Assembly (NCBI GenBank): GCA_008729055.1
Contig: SDUX01000004.1
Span: forward strand, 2,668,172-2,732,171
Reading direction: 5' to 3'
DNA length: 64,000 nucleotides
Source: Pyropia haitanensis
Taxonomy: Eukaryota; Rhodophyta; Bangiophyceae; Bangiales; Bangiaceae
Shown one piece after another: positions 1 through 11,314 of the stretch; the stretch's first letter is position 1, and each line of letters starts with the position of its first letter. Position numbers and translations under genes: made by a program. The notes beneath the pieces are model-generated. The model saw nothing but the letters and a program-made list of their open reading frames with translations, ran no database searches and was not told the origin of the DNA.

Positions 1-191
1 GATTGCGGCCGCGCCGCCGCCACCGGCGCGCCGCCACCCCCGCGCGCGCCGTCCCCCCGCCGGCCGGCAGCCGCCTCACGGGACGACACCCGGCAGTGGG
101 TGTGACGGTGACGGGCGGGGGGGGGGGGGGGGGGGGGGGGGGTGGTGTGGAGGTCGGCGGTGGGGAGCAGCTGGCGCAGGTGGCGGTCGGC

Positions 192-223
<32 letters not shown>

Positions 224-839
224 TGGAGAGAGGGGGGAGTGGTGTGTGCCGCTGGTGCTGGTCGCCTAGAGTGGTAGGCCTCTGGGACGGCAGCTGCGTG
301 GCCGGGAGCGGGGGACAAGGCGGTGGCGCTGGCGGGGCGGCCGCGCCGGCCGGTCACCGCCCGGCAGTGGCTGCGCGCCGCCGGCAGAGACACTGCGGGG
401 GAGCCACTGGCCGGCGACCACGGGCGGGCGGGCGGGCGGGCGGGCGGGCGGGCGGGCGGGCGGGCGGGTGGGCGGGCGGGCGGGTGGGCGGGTGTGGGCG
501 GGCGGGCGGCGGGGGTGGCTGGGGGGAGGGCGGGGGCGGGGGCACCGCGGCGGGAGTGGCGCCGGTGGGTGGCCGCGCACGCACCTCGCACGCACCACCC
601 GCACGCGAGCGCCGGTACGCGGCGCACGGCGGGGGGGAGGGGGGGGGGGGGTTGTGGCGCCGGGGGGAGTGTCGCCTGCTTCTGCCAAGGACGGCAGTGC
701 TCGGGCCGGCGCGGGCGGGGGGGCTGGCCGCCGAGGGCGGGGGGGGGGGGGGGCGCCTAGGGGGGGAGGGGGGTGGAGGGGGGGGGGGGGGCCAGCCCCG
801 CGCGCCGGCGTACCCTGTAGCCCGCCCGCGCCGCCGCCC

Positions 840-898
<59 letters not shown>

Positions 899-1020
899 GC
901 TGCGCCGCGCCGCGCGGCGGCGGCCGGTGGCTCGCGCCGCCGCGCGGCGGCGGCCGGTGGCTCGCGCCGCCGCGCGGCGGCGCGGGTGGCGCTCTTGTGC
1001 GGGGCAGCGGTGGACCCCTC

Positions 1021-1051
<31 letters not shown>

Positions 1052-1592
1052 GGCTGACACGGGCGCCCCGTTGGCCGCCCGCCGCCGGGTGCGGCGAGCG
1101 GCGGCGCGGGGCGGCCGCCGCCGCCGCGCGGCCGGCGGCGGCAGTGCCGGCCCGCGGCGGCGGCGGCGGCGGCGGTCGCGGCGGCGGCCGCGCCGCGCGG
1201 CGGCCGCGCGGCGGCGGTCGCCGCCGCGGCGGCCGCGGCGGCCAAGCCCTTGCTGCACCCCCCCGCGGCCGGGCGGCCGTCTTTGTTCCCCGCCCGCGCC
1301 GTCTGCCCACGTGGGGGGGCATCCACTCTCCTCCGCCCCGCCGCGCCATCCACGAGGGGACACTCACGCACGCACTCCCCTCCCCCCCACTCTCCCCCCA
1401 CCCCCCCCCCCCTCTGGCGCCTGCGCATCACCAGCATCCACGAGGGGGCACCCACTCCCCCCCCCCTCCCATCCCCCCCCCCTCCCCTTTTCAACTGCCA
1501 CGAGGGGGTGGGGTCGCCCCACACGGCGGACCCCCCCTCCCCCCCCCCTACGCCGTGCGAGTGTGCGCGCTCCGCCCCGCCGCCACGGCGGC
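1..1592. repeat. Low-complexity left edge: G26 runs, GGCG and CCG repeats
   Basis: There is no gene I can support here. The stretch holds two separate runs of exactly 26 G (117-142 and 198-223), a tetranucleotide array of the GGCG type at about 420-495, a (CCG)n tract at about 835-897, and a roughly 30-bp unit repeated about 2.5 times at 900-985. C-rich DNA follows, in which ATCCACGAGGGG-like words recur near 1350, 1437 and 1498. All frames on both strands are open because the sequence contains almost no A or T, so open frames mean nothing here. Confidence 0.7.
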
Positions 1593-1910
1593 ATGCCGGC
1601 GGCCGACGGCGGGGAGGGGGAGGGCGACCCAGACGGGGGCGCCGCCGCGCGTGCCGCCCCGCCACCGCGGCGGGTGCGGCCGCGGCGGCGGCCGCGGCCG
1701 CCGCCGCGGCTCGCCGCGGCTGCGGGTGGGGGGGTGCCCCGCGTTGGCGCGCCGCCGCCGCCGCCGCGGCCGCCGCCACCACCACCGCCGCTGCTGCGCG
1801 TGGCGCCGCTGCCGCGCCTGCCGGGCGCGCCGGCGGCGCGGGGGGAGGAGGCAGCGGCGGAGGGGGGGATGCTTGGTGCCGCCGCCGCCGCCGACAACCA
1901 CCGTGGGTGG

Positions 1911-1944
<34 letters not shown>

Positions 1945-2644
1945 GGCCGGTGGCGGCGGCGGCTGCCACCGACGGCGGGGACGGCGCGCACGACCGAGGC
2001 AGCGGCGGTGGCGGCGGCGGCAACGGCGACGGCGGCTGGCGCAGTGGCGACGGCGGCGGCGGTGGCGGCTCGGCGGCGGCCGCCGCCGTGGCGGGCCACG
2101 GCGGGGAGATGCCGCCGGCCCGGCACGCCACGTTTGCAGTGGCCGTCGGCGGCGGCCGGGCGGGCCCGCGCCGCGTCGATGGCGTCGACGGCGCATGGCC
2201 GACGGCGGGTGACCCGCTGGCCGTCACGGGCGGCGGTGTGGCGGGCGGCGGTCGCCGGCGGCCGGCAAAACCCCCCCGCCCGACCACCGCTGCGACCACC
2301 GCCACCGCCGACGCTGCCGCTGCCGACCGAGATGGCGGCAGCGACGTTGGCAGCGACGGTGGCGGCGGGCGGTGCAGCAGCGCGGCGACTGTGGGGTACC
2401 GCCCGACGCGGCGGCGAGTGGCCGTCGCGGCGGCGGCGCCGCTGCCTTGTGCCGGCCGCCGGCCGCCTCCTGGCTGGAAGGAGACCCGCGACGAGCTGAG
2501 GGGCCGCCTGGACCGCCTCCGCCGCGACCCCGCGCGCGCCTGGCCGCCGCCCGCCGCCGCCGCCGCCGCCGAAGGCGGCAGCGACAGCGGCTGCTGGGGC
2601 GACGGCGGCCGCGGCTGCGACCGCGACAGCGGCGGCGGCGGCGA

Positions 2645-2682
<38 letters not shown>

Positions 2683-5600
2683 GTGGCGGTGGCGGCAGCG
2701 GCCGCGGCAGCGACAGCAGCGGCGGGCGGGGTGGCGGCCAGGGGGGAACGGCGTCGGCTCTGGGAGGCGGCCACCGCGCTGCGCGGGACGTGCGGGCAGA
2801 GGCGGCGTGGCGGGCGCAGGTGCGGGACTTTTGCGCCGACGTGCGGCGGCTGCAAACCACCGCGGATGCGCACGCCGCTGCCGGCACCGTCGGCGGCGGC
2901 GGCGGCGGCGACCCGGCGGCGCCAGCGTTGCCCCCGACCGGCGCCGTCGTGCGGGGCGGTGACCCGCCGGCCACCGCCGACGGGGGCGTGCCGGTCGTCG
3001 ACGCGGCGGCCGCCAATGGCGGCGGCGTGCCGGGCGGCACTGGCGGCCGGGCGGTCGCCCGTCCGGCCGCCGCCGCCGCCGCAACCGCTGCCGCTGGCCG
3101 CGGCACGCAGCGCCTCGGCTGCCGCACCGACCGCGGCACCGACAGCTACGCCAACCGCTACACCGACGCCAGCGACGGCAGCTATGGAAGCTACACCGAC
3201 AGCTACACCGACAGCGGCAGCGGCAGCGACGGCAGCGGCGGGTGTGGCGACGATGGCGGCAGCGACGGAAGCGACTGGTGGCTGCACCCGTTGCAGCGGC
3301 TGCCGTTCACACGCCGCCGGCGCCACCACCCCCGCACCCGCCGCTTGCCCGTGCGGTCGTCACCGCTTGTGCCGCCCGAGTCTGGCGCCCCCGAGTGGCG
3401 CGACTTTCTCACCACCACCCTCCACTGCGGGCGGCAGCTGCAGCTCGGCGGCGGTGGCGTTCATTCCTGCCCCCGCCGCGACGGCGGCGGCACCCCCGGT
3501 GCGGTCGAGTGCCCGCACCCGTGGGGGAGGACGCCCCAGACCGGCAGTGGGAAGCCGCACGACCCGCGCTGCATTTCCAGCCTCTGCCCGCTGCCGCCTG
3601 TCGCCGCTGCTGCCGCCGCTGCTGACGGCAGCGGCGGCGCCCCCGCTTGGGACTGGCGGCAAGAGTGGGCCGATTGGAGCAGCGGCCTCGCCAACCGCCA
3701 CCGCGCGTCGACCGACGACCGCCCGACAGTCGCCGCCGCCGCTGCCGCCTCCACCGCCGACGGTGGAAGGAAGCGCAAGCGTGACAGCGACAGCGGTGGC
3801 GACAGGAGCAGCGGGCGTGGCAGCGGCGGCGGCAGCGGCGGCGATGCGGATTGCCCCGCGGCAGCCGTCGCCGACTCCCGCGGCGACAGGATGGGGCCGG
3901 GCCGGGCCGGCGGCGTGCCGGCCGGCCACGGCGATCGCACGGACGACCTGCCGACCGCCGCCGCTGCCGCGGCCGCACCCACCGACAGGGCAAAGAAGCG
4001 CAGATGTGACAGCGACGGCGACGGCGGCGGGCGTGGCGGGCGGCGCCATGGCGGCAGACGCGACAGCGGCGGCGGCGGCGGCGGCGGTGGCGGCTGCGCC
4101 GCGGCGGCCGCGGCGGCCCGCGACGCGGGGCGGGTGCGCCAGCCGCGGCCTGCCGGCGTGCCATCGCAGCATATTTATTCGGTGCTCCGTGAGTGGGGCG
4201 ACCCGACCAACCGCGTGCAGTCGGCGGTTCACTCGATTGCCTGCGCCGACGCGTTCCCGGGCGTCATCCACCCGCCGCTCGCCGCGGACGGCGGCTGCGG
4301 CCGCCAGGGGGGCGACGTCCCCCCGGCGGGGAACTCGCGGACCGTAGCCGCTGCCGCCGCTGCCGTTTCCGCTGCAGCCGCTGCCGCAGAGGTCGCCGCC
4401 GACCGTGACGGGAACCGGCATGACGACGATGACGACGACGATGAAGACGACGACGACGACGACAGCGGCGGCCGCGGCGACGGTAGCGTCGACGGAGGGT
4501 GCGGCGGTGGGGGGGGGATGATGGCGTCGGGGCGCCGCCCCGCCGCCGACGAGGAGCCGCCTTTGCCCTGGCGCCGGTGGCGCGCGCAGCGGCGGCTGTT
4601 GGCCTTTTTTGCCAAAATCCTCTTGTCGCCGGCGCGGCCGCACCTGCCGCCGGCGACGGTCGACGACGGCGGCGATGATGGGCTAGTCGATAGGGACGGG
4701 GACTGCGACGAGGAGACCGAGCGAGAGAGCAACCGCGGCAGCGACCGCGACAGCGACAGCGACCACGAGCGCGACCGCGATCGCGCCAGCGAGAGTGAGC
4801 GCGACAGCGACGGGGAGGGTGGGGGCGGCAGCGGCGACGACGGCGGTGGTGGCCGCGGCAGCGGCCGTGGCGGCGGCGGTGCGGGTGCTCCCGTGGTGGA
4901 CCGCGGCGGCGGCGGGGCGGGCCCGCGCTGGCCCGCCACCGGCCGGCCGCCGCGACGCCGCGCGGAGTGCACCCCTCGGCGCGCTCGGCGACTGGCCGCG
5001 CGCGGCGGCGGCGGCCGCGGCGGCGGCGGCGGCGGCGGTGGCGGCGGCCTCGACCGCGCCGCCGTCCGCCACGTGCACATTGCGCAGGCGGCGCTGGCGG
5101 CGACGCTCCGCCAGGCGACGACCTCCATCCGTCTGCGGCAGCAGCTGGAGCTGGCCTACCGCGGCGGCCTCGACGAGGCCGTCGCGCGGCAGCTGTACGG
5201 CGAACTCCGCCAGGCGACCGCCGCCGCCGCCGACGGCGCGCCCGCCGCGGCGCTGCTCGATGGCGTTGACGAGGCGGTCGCGCGCGAGGCGGGCGCGCGG
5301 GGCATCCGCGTCGCGGTCGCGTCGGCCGACGCGCCGCTCGACGCGCGGCTCGGTCCGCCGCGCGGCCGCGCGTACCGGGCGGTCGCGGCGGCGGCGGGCT
5401 ACGCACGCCCGGTGGATGAGCGCGCGGCGCTGCTGGGGGGGGGGAGATCGCCGCGGTGGCGGCGGGCGCGGCGGGCGGCGGGGGTGGCGGCGGGCGCCGC
5501 CGCCCGGGCAGCGGCGCCGGCGGCTGGCACCGGCTGGTGCCCGACCCGCGTGGCGGGCCGACCGCCCCGTGGGGCGGCGACGTGTGGGGTGGCCTCGCCA

Positions 5601-6242
5601 CCGCCGCCGTCGTTGGCGCCCGCCCCGCCGCGTCGCCCGCCGCCGCGGCTGCCGCGGCTGCGGCCGCCGCCGCGGCCGCCGCCAAGCCGCGGCGGCGGTG
5701 GTGGTGGCGGCGGTGGTCGGCGGTGGGGCCCGCCGAGCCGGCGCCGCTGTCGCCGCCGGGAGGTGGCGGGGCGGCGACGGGGGGGGGGGGGGCGGGGCGG
5801 TGCCGCCGCCGCCGCCATCGGCCGCCGCGACGGCGGCGGGGGTGGCCGCCGCGGCGGCGGTGGCCGCCGCGGCGGGGGTGGGCGTGCCAGCGGCGGGTGG
5901 GGGTACTGCGGGTGGTGGGGGTGGTGGCGGCGGCGGTGGGGGTGGTGACGGTGGGGGGACGGGGGGTGCCGGTGGCGGTGGCGGCGGCGGCGCGGTCGGC
6001 GGCGGCGGTTCGCTGGCCGCCACCGCGGCGGCTTCGGCGGCGGCAGCGGCGGCGGCGGCCGGCGCGCCGCCGCCGCCGCCGCCCCAGACGGGCTGGACGC
6101 CCGCGTGGCGGGTGCGGCGGCAGGCGGTGGTGACGCCGCGGGCGCACCTCTTCCGACCGCCCCCCGTCGAGTGGGACACCTACCTGCCGGTATGGGCGCT
6201 CGCGCTGAGCGCGGACTGTTCCGCCCACGGCCTCGGCGGTGG

Positions 6243-6278
<36 letters not shown>

Positions 6279-6411
6279 CGGCAGCGGCGGTCGTGGTGGT
6301 GGTGGCGGCCGGGCTCATGATGAGGAGGGGGGGGGGGAGTGCGTGTGCCGGTCGCCGGCTCCCCTGCCGCGGCGAGTGGCTGGATGGCACGGTTACGACG
6401 GTGGCGACCCG

Positions 6412-6443
<32 letters not shown>

Positions 6444-6594
6444 GGCGGTGGGGAGTCGGCGGGCGCCGCGGGCGGGTCCCCTCCGCGGCCACCGCGGTCG
6501 GCGGGGCGAAGAAAGGGGCGCCCGTGGCGGGCCGCGGCAGGCGCGGCGGCGGCCAAGGCGTCCCCGCTCCCCAGTGACGATGACGAGGCGCTGA
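1593..6594 (+). CDS. Large disordered, probably nuclear protein (unknown family; frame changes)
   Basis: I do not recognise the family. From the ATG at 1593 one frame stays open to 5948. It alternates Gly/Ser/Asp/Ala-rich linkers with short ordered segments that each begin near a tryptophan: at about 2475 (GWKETRDELRGRLDRLR), 2805 (AWRAQVRDFCADVRRLQ), 3395 (EWRDFLTTTLHCGRQLQL), 3650 (DWRQEWADWSSGLANRH) and 4570 (PWRRWRAQRRLLAFFAKI). Two similar basic-acidic blocks (RKRKRDSDSGGD and AKKRRCDSDGDG, about 3765 and 3990) look like nuclear localisation signals next to Ser/Asp phosphosites. An Asp-rich run lies near 4420-4460. A helical Ala/Gln/Arg-rich region covers about 5050-5420. The likely coding frame then moves at G10 (5435-5444) and at G14 (5779-5792), giving a W-rich stretch near 6090-6230. 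The 3' end is uncertain: the last frame stops at 6594, inside the start region of the next gene, so the two could be one gene. Confidence 0.45.
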
Positions 6595-8672
6595 TGGCGG
6601 AAGAGCGGGCGCGCGGCTGGCGGCCGCCGCGGCCCCCGCTGGTCACCCGCGGTCGGCGGGGCGGCGGTGGCGACGGTGACAGCGGCTGCGGCGTCGGCGG
6701 CTGCGGCTCCGCCCCGTGGGCGTGCCGTGTCCGCGTGCAGGCGCCGCGGCGGCCGTGGGGCGAGCGCCCCCTCCGCGAGCAGGCGGTGGTGACGTCGGCG
6801 GCGGCGGCCGCCGCCGCGACCGCCGCCTTCCTCGTCTGCGTTGGGCTCCTTTCTCGCTCGTACGTGGCGTCGCAGGCCGCGCCGGTCGTGCAGGTGACGC
6901 TCACCGCGGCGGCGGTGCTGGACCTGCCGGTGGTGACCGTCTGCCCGAGCCTGCGGGAGGTGCCCCACTTTTCGGGCCAGCCCACCGCCGCCCACCCGGG
7001 GCACCCGATCATGGCCGTCCGCGCGGTAAGCGACTGGGAGGGCGGCACGCAGGTGGCGTACCCCAACGTGCTGTCGTCGGGCGTCGTGGAGATGGTCGAC
7101 GTTGGCACGGCCGCCGCCGCGGCGCCGTTTGTCAACTGCACCGCGCGCCTCAACGCGATGAGCGTGCCGCGCGTGTCGTCGGCGTACGACGGGGTCAATG
7201 GCCTGCGGCCAGTGCCGGGGGAGGACCCGGCCATTGACGGGCGCTGCCGCACGTGCGTGCGGCTGGGGCGGTCGCCGCGGCGGCCGCTGGAGGCCAACCG
7301 GCAGGCGGCGGGCCTGCCGACCGGCGTGACGCTGTCCATTACGACCAGCGACGCGTTCCAGTACTGCGTCGACCGGCGGCGGCGCAACGCGGACGTGACA
7401 CCGTTTGTCTACTCGCGGCTGCTGTCGGCGGTGAGCGAGAAGATTGTCGAGTATGGGGACGAGCTGCAAGCGCGCGGCATCCTGTCGCTGGGCGGCGAGG
7501 ACCTGACGCCGCGCTGGTCGTCGGGCGAATTCCGCTGGTTCTCCTACTCCCTCGACCCGCAGGACTTTGACCTGCGGCACCGCGTGGACCGGGACATGTC
7601 CATGCTCATTGGCTTCCACTGCAACGTCTACTTTTTTTCCGGCTTTTTTTACCCGACCGACGACCCGCCCGGGGGGGTGCGCTACCGGCTCGACGAGCAG
7701 GGGCTGTGGCAGCGATCGGGGTCGGGGCCGTACTTTGACGTCACGGGGGAGCCCGCGTTTGAGGGGGTCTCCACGCCGCCTGCATTCCACGTGCTGTCGC
7801 CGTACCCGGCCAACCCCGCCAAGGACGACTCGGGCGGGGAGGCGGTGACGGCGGCGGCGCCGGCAGCGCGGCAGGTGGTGGCGTGGGATGGGAGGGGCGT
7901 CCGGGGCTGGCCCGCCGCCGAAGGCTTTGGCGACGACGACGACGACCAGCCCAACACCCCGCCGCTGCCCATCTATCCCGAAGGCCCGGCGAGCGTGGCC
8001 CCCCCGGGGGGCGCGCCCCTGCGGCGCTTCCTCAAGACCTCCTTCGTCCAGCAGTTTGTCAACCGTTCCGCGCTGCACATGGTCGTCCACACCGAGGACC
8101 CCGCGACGGCGGCCGCCGACGGCTCGGGCCTCAGCCGCTCGTCCGAGGTGGCGCTCGTCGGGCAGGGCGAGCGCTTTCTCCGCCTCGGCCTCGCGCGGTC
8201 GGTCGACTTTAGCGGCGCCATCCGCTACGCCGCCGCTGACGTGGCGCGGTCGGAGCTGTCCATGCCCCGCCTGCGGCACTTTGAGCCGGGCATCTTCTCC
8301 GAGTGGCTCTTTGACTTTCGGTACACCTCGTTTGTGACCGCCACCGCCTCCGAGGCGGCCGCCGTGTCGACCGCGCAATACGCGGCGGACGTGGCCAACT
8401 ACTTTGGCGCCTTCACGGGGCTGTCCACGTTTACGCTGCTGATCGTGCCGGCCAACCTGGTGGCGGGCTGGGTGGGGGGGCGCGCGTGGGGGGGCAAGGC
8501 TGGGGGGGGCGGGGGGTGGGGGGGGGTGGTGGCCGCCGCCGCCTGCTGGGGGGGGGGTTGCGTCGCGCGCTGGTGGGGGAGGGGGGGTAGGGCTGGCCGG
8601 AAGGGGGGGAGACGGGCGCGGGCGCAGCTGGTGGGGGGGGGGGGGCGGGACAGCGGTGGCAGTCGCTCGTGA
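6384..8672 (+). CDS. DEG/ENaC (amiloride-sensitive channel superfamily)-like membrane protein
   Basis: About 762 residues from the ATG at 6384. ATG 6594 is an alternative start, and the true 5' end may lie upstream. The layout is that of trimeric epithelial Na+ channels and acid-sensing channels: a short basic N-terminus, one membrane helix (residues ~139-159, 6798-6860), an ectodomain of about 510 residues, and a second helix (residues ~671-696, 8395-8470). Just after helix 1 comes LPVVTVCPSL, matching the family's post-TM1 'FPAVTICN' motif. Helix 2 reads DVANYFGAFTGLSTFTLL, which keeps the spacing of the family pore segment (D..GG..GLF.G.S), including a G-x-S selectivity-filter triplet (GLS). 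Ectodomain cysteines occur in FVNCTAR, GRCRTC, FQYCVD and GFHCNVY. The family forms cation channels at the plasma membrane; channel activity here is inferred. The Gly/Arg tail after helix 2 is low complexity and may be mis-framed. Such channels are best known from animals. Confidence 0.6.
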
Positions 8673-9662
8673 GAGGGTGGAAGGGGGACGTGGGGAGGGC
8701 GGGGGGGGGAACGGGGGGACGGGGATGGGAAGGGTGGGCTGGGTGAAAAGGGTGGGCAGGGTTGGGGGGGTGGGAGGGGGCGCTGGTGCCTCTGCGGGGG
8801 ACACGTATTTATGGCTGGAGGGGGAGGGGGACCCCGTTGTTGTGCCTGACGGTGGCTGCGGGTTTGGGCGGGTCCCCCCCCCCCCCGCCAGTGGGCGTGC
8901 GCCGCTGCCCTGTACCGCCCCGGACGGGGGTCGCCGCGGCCACAGTGACAGCCGCCGCCATCCGCTGCAGCCGGCAGCCCGGGCAGGGCCGCCAGAACCG
9001 AGGGGGGACGGGAGCGGGGGAAGTGGGCGGCCGGTGGGCCGCCGCCGCCGCCGCCCTCGCACCGCCGATGCCGGGGTCGCTGCCGCGGCCGCCGCCCGCG
9101 GCTGCCATCGGGGTCTGCGGTCCGTGGCCATCGGGGAGGGGAGGGAACGCGCTGAGGGCGTCTGGGAGGGGGGGGAACCCGCTGGACGTGCCGCGTGGAG
9201 AGCGCGGCGCTGATCGGGACGTCGCGAGGGGGCGGCGCGGCCAGAGGGGCACGCGGGGGGGGGAAGGGTGAAGCTGGCGGCGCACACAGTCCACCACGGC
9301 ACCCACCGCGCCCCGTCGCCGTGTGGCGTGGATGTCGTCGGCAGTGGGGGTGCGGTGTGCGCCGTCAGCAGTTGGAGGTGGCGCGATGGGCCGCACAACC
9401 GCTCGCACGAGGGGGCGCTGCCGCCAGCCGGGACGCGCACGCCACCCATAGCCGCCCACCACATGTGGCCGCGCGAGGGCGTCGTGCAACCGTCGACAGT
9501 CATCAGTAGAGGCAACAAGCTGTCACAGGAGGCCGCAGCGGGAGGGGGCGAACAGGGAGCCGCCATCAGGGAGGGATGGCGGGGCAGTGATGACGGACGG
9601 TGCCATCCCCACCGCCGGGCGCCCGACGGTGCCCGTCGCGGCGGTCCCGCCCTTGCACTGAG
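8673..9662. other. Intergenic, G-rich then mixed
   Basis: I see no supported gene. The first ~120 bases are G-rich with several G7-G9 runs, directly after the channel-like gene. CGTATTTATGG at about 8809 is an AT-rich island that could belong to its 3' end. From 8860 to 9640 the DNA is about 70 percent GC and not repetitive, with short ORFs lacking recognisable domains. Confidence 0.5.
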
Positions 9663-9835
9663 CACCACCGCCACCGGGCGACGAGTCGGGGGTGCTGCTG
9701 TTTGTGCTGGCCGCGCCCCCGCTGCTGCTCTTTGCCGCGCTGCGCGCGGACGGGCGGGTGGCGCGGATGGCCATCCCGGGGGAGCTGACACTCGGCAGCC
9801 TCGTGATCACCAACGCGCGTGTCGGTGTGTGCCGC
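9663..9835 (+). other. Possible orphan exon with a hydrophobic segment
   Basis: One frame reads like real protein rather than low complexity. PGDESGVLLFVLAAPPLLLF is followed by a hydrophilic stretch ending ELTLGSLVITNARV. It is preceded by an in-frame TGA at 9659 that overlaps a plausible splice acceptor (CCCGCCCTTGCACTGAG). Downstream the DNA collapses into poly-C with two further acceptor-like sites ending CAACAG (about 9919 and 9970). It may be an exon of an intron-containing gene, or a gene fragment. No start codon or partner exon was found. Confidence 0.25.
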
Positions 9836-10111
9836 GCGCCGCCTCCGGGAGCCGCGTCGCGTCGGGCGGGGCGTCTCTCCCCCCTCCCCCCCCCCGCCTC
9901 CCCCCCCCCTCCCAACAGTGGCGGCCCGACACACACAGCCGCGCCTTCCCCCCCCCTCCTTTCTCAACAGCGTCTGGTGGCCCGCACCACCCCCCCCCCC
10001 ACGCACCCCACCCCCCACCACGTCCCACCTCGTCGCCACCCCGTCCCGCCGCTCTGCTGCTCGGTCTTGCTGCACCGCTGATCCCGGTAGACCATCCGGT
10101 CCCGCCTGCCG
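9836..10111. other. C-rich spacer with acceptor-like sites
   Basis: The spacer is made of C7-C10 tracts interrupted by two polypyrimidine-CAACAG junctions (about 9908-9919 and 9945-9970) that resemble 3' splice sites. No gene is supported. Confidence 0.4.
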
Positions 10112-11314
10112 CTACAGCTCTCCAGTCTCCCACCGTGTCGCTCCCTGCGTCGGCCTCACCGACCCTGCTCCTGCCTCGTCGCGCCGAGATCCCGCTAGGC
10201 TGCTGCTGGGCTTGGTTGCGACCTTGATCAAGTCCCAATCCGCGCGTGACCACACGCCATGACCGTTGACGTCGACGATGCACTCACGAGTACTCTGAGC
10301 CGACTGGGCAACGTTTTCCCAGGTTGATGCGTCAATCCCAGCAGCAAGCACGGCTTGGGAAAGCCGCTCTTTACGGAGGCGGTCCTTGTAAGAGCATTCG
10401 TCGATGACGAGATGCGTCATGCTGCCTGCAAACCAAGACGTGGTGAAGATCTCACAACTGTTGACGTCAAATGTGTGCAGCATCCCGCCTACGGCCTTCC
10501 GCCAGGAGACGAGCACGCGGTCGCCAAGCCGTAGATGGGCGTAGTCTTTGGGGACGTAGATCGGCATTGTCTTGAGGATGATTTCTGACGCGCGCTGATC
10601 GTGGCCTGAGAGTATGTTGAGGCCGGAGAGCATGTGTTGTACAGGTACCAGCCGCATTCGCGTAGCAAGCAGCATGGAGGTCACCGTAGACTTGAGCACG
10701 CTGATGCCACAACGCACACTGCGTTAAAGTGTCGCAGGCAATTGGCGGCCAGGTTTGAGGCGTCGTAGAATTAGTCTTGCAAGTGCTGCGGCCAGGTAGC
10801 GCTGACGTCTTCCGGTGGAGTTGGCAGGGCTCTTGATGCGCTCCCTCACGTTGTGGATGCGGGGCTTGAGGTCGGACTGGACAAGTCCCAGCGAGTGCAC
10901 GTCACAGCTCGTCCCGTCCAACTCGTCCATCCGGTACGCCAACAGCAACGCGTCGCCAGAGCGAGGGAGAAGCTCGACAGCCGACGTAGCAGCATCCGCC
11001 AGGTTGGCGCTCACGTGGCCGCCATCACAGCACGCCAGCTTGCGGCTCACTCGCGTCGATGCCATTTGGCCAAACTGGAGAAAGTCCGCTGCTGCGTCAT
11101 CACCTGCAGCAAGCAGCTCCTTGACGGCATCCGAGCCAACAGACTCGGTCGGCCCGGGTGATCCGTGCCTGCGGAAACGCAAAGAAAAGTCCTCAAACAC
11201 CCCGGCAGATCCGCCAGCGAAAGGCCGCACAAAGAAAAACGGCCCGACGGAAGCGTCCTCCTCGATGACCTCAACCCGTGGCCGCCTACGACCTCGCGAC
11301 ACCACCGCTCCCAT
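10112..11314 (-). pseudogene. Unknown ~400-residue ORF interrupted by one in-frame TAA
   Basis: Reading the minus strand from a genuine ATG at 11314, the frame runs 195 codons to TAA (10726-10724). It then continues in exactly the same frame for about 200 more codons to 10112. Both halves are balanced, non-repetitive protein (first half e.g. FFFVRPFAGG; second half e.g. MPIYVPKDYAHLRLGDRVLV, TSWFAGSMTHLVIDECSYKD). I recognise no domain. GC is clearly lower than in neighbouring genes and the long G/C runs are absent, so this may be a transposon-derived or foreign insertion. Options are a decaying pseudogene, a gene with a small intron covering the stop, stop readthrough, or a sequencing error. 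After ...ADWDLIK (about 10230) the codon boundary AAG|GTC could be a splice donor, so the real protein may leave this frame there. Confidence 0.4.

Noticed and set aside
420..495. GGCG tetranucleotide array considered as a telomere or subtelomere
   Set aside because: The unit does not resemble known telomere repeats, contains no T-rich phase, and is internal and imperfect.
142..2499. Very long Arg/Pro/Gly/Ala open frames on both strands in the first 2.5 kb
   Set aside because: Frames are open only because the DNA lacks A and T; the translations are homopolymeric and contain no ordered segment before about 1590.
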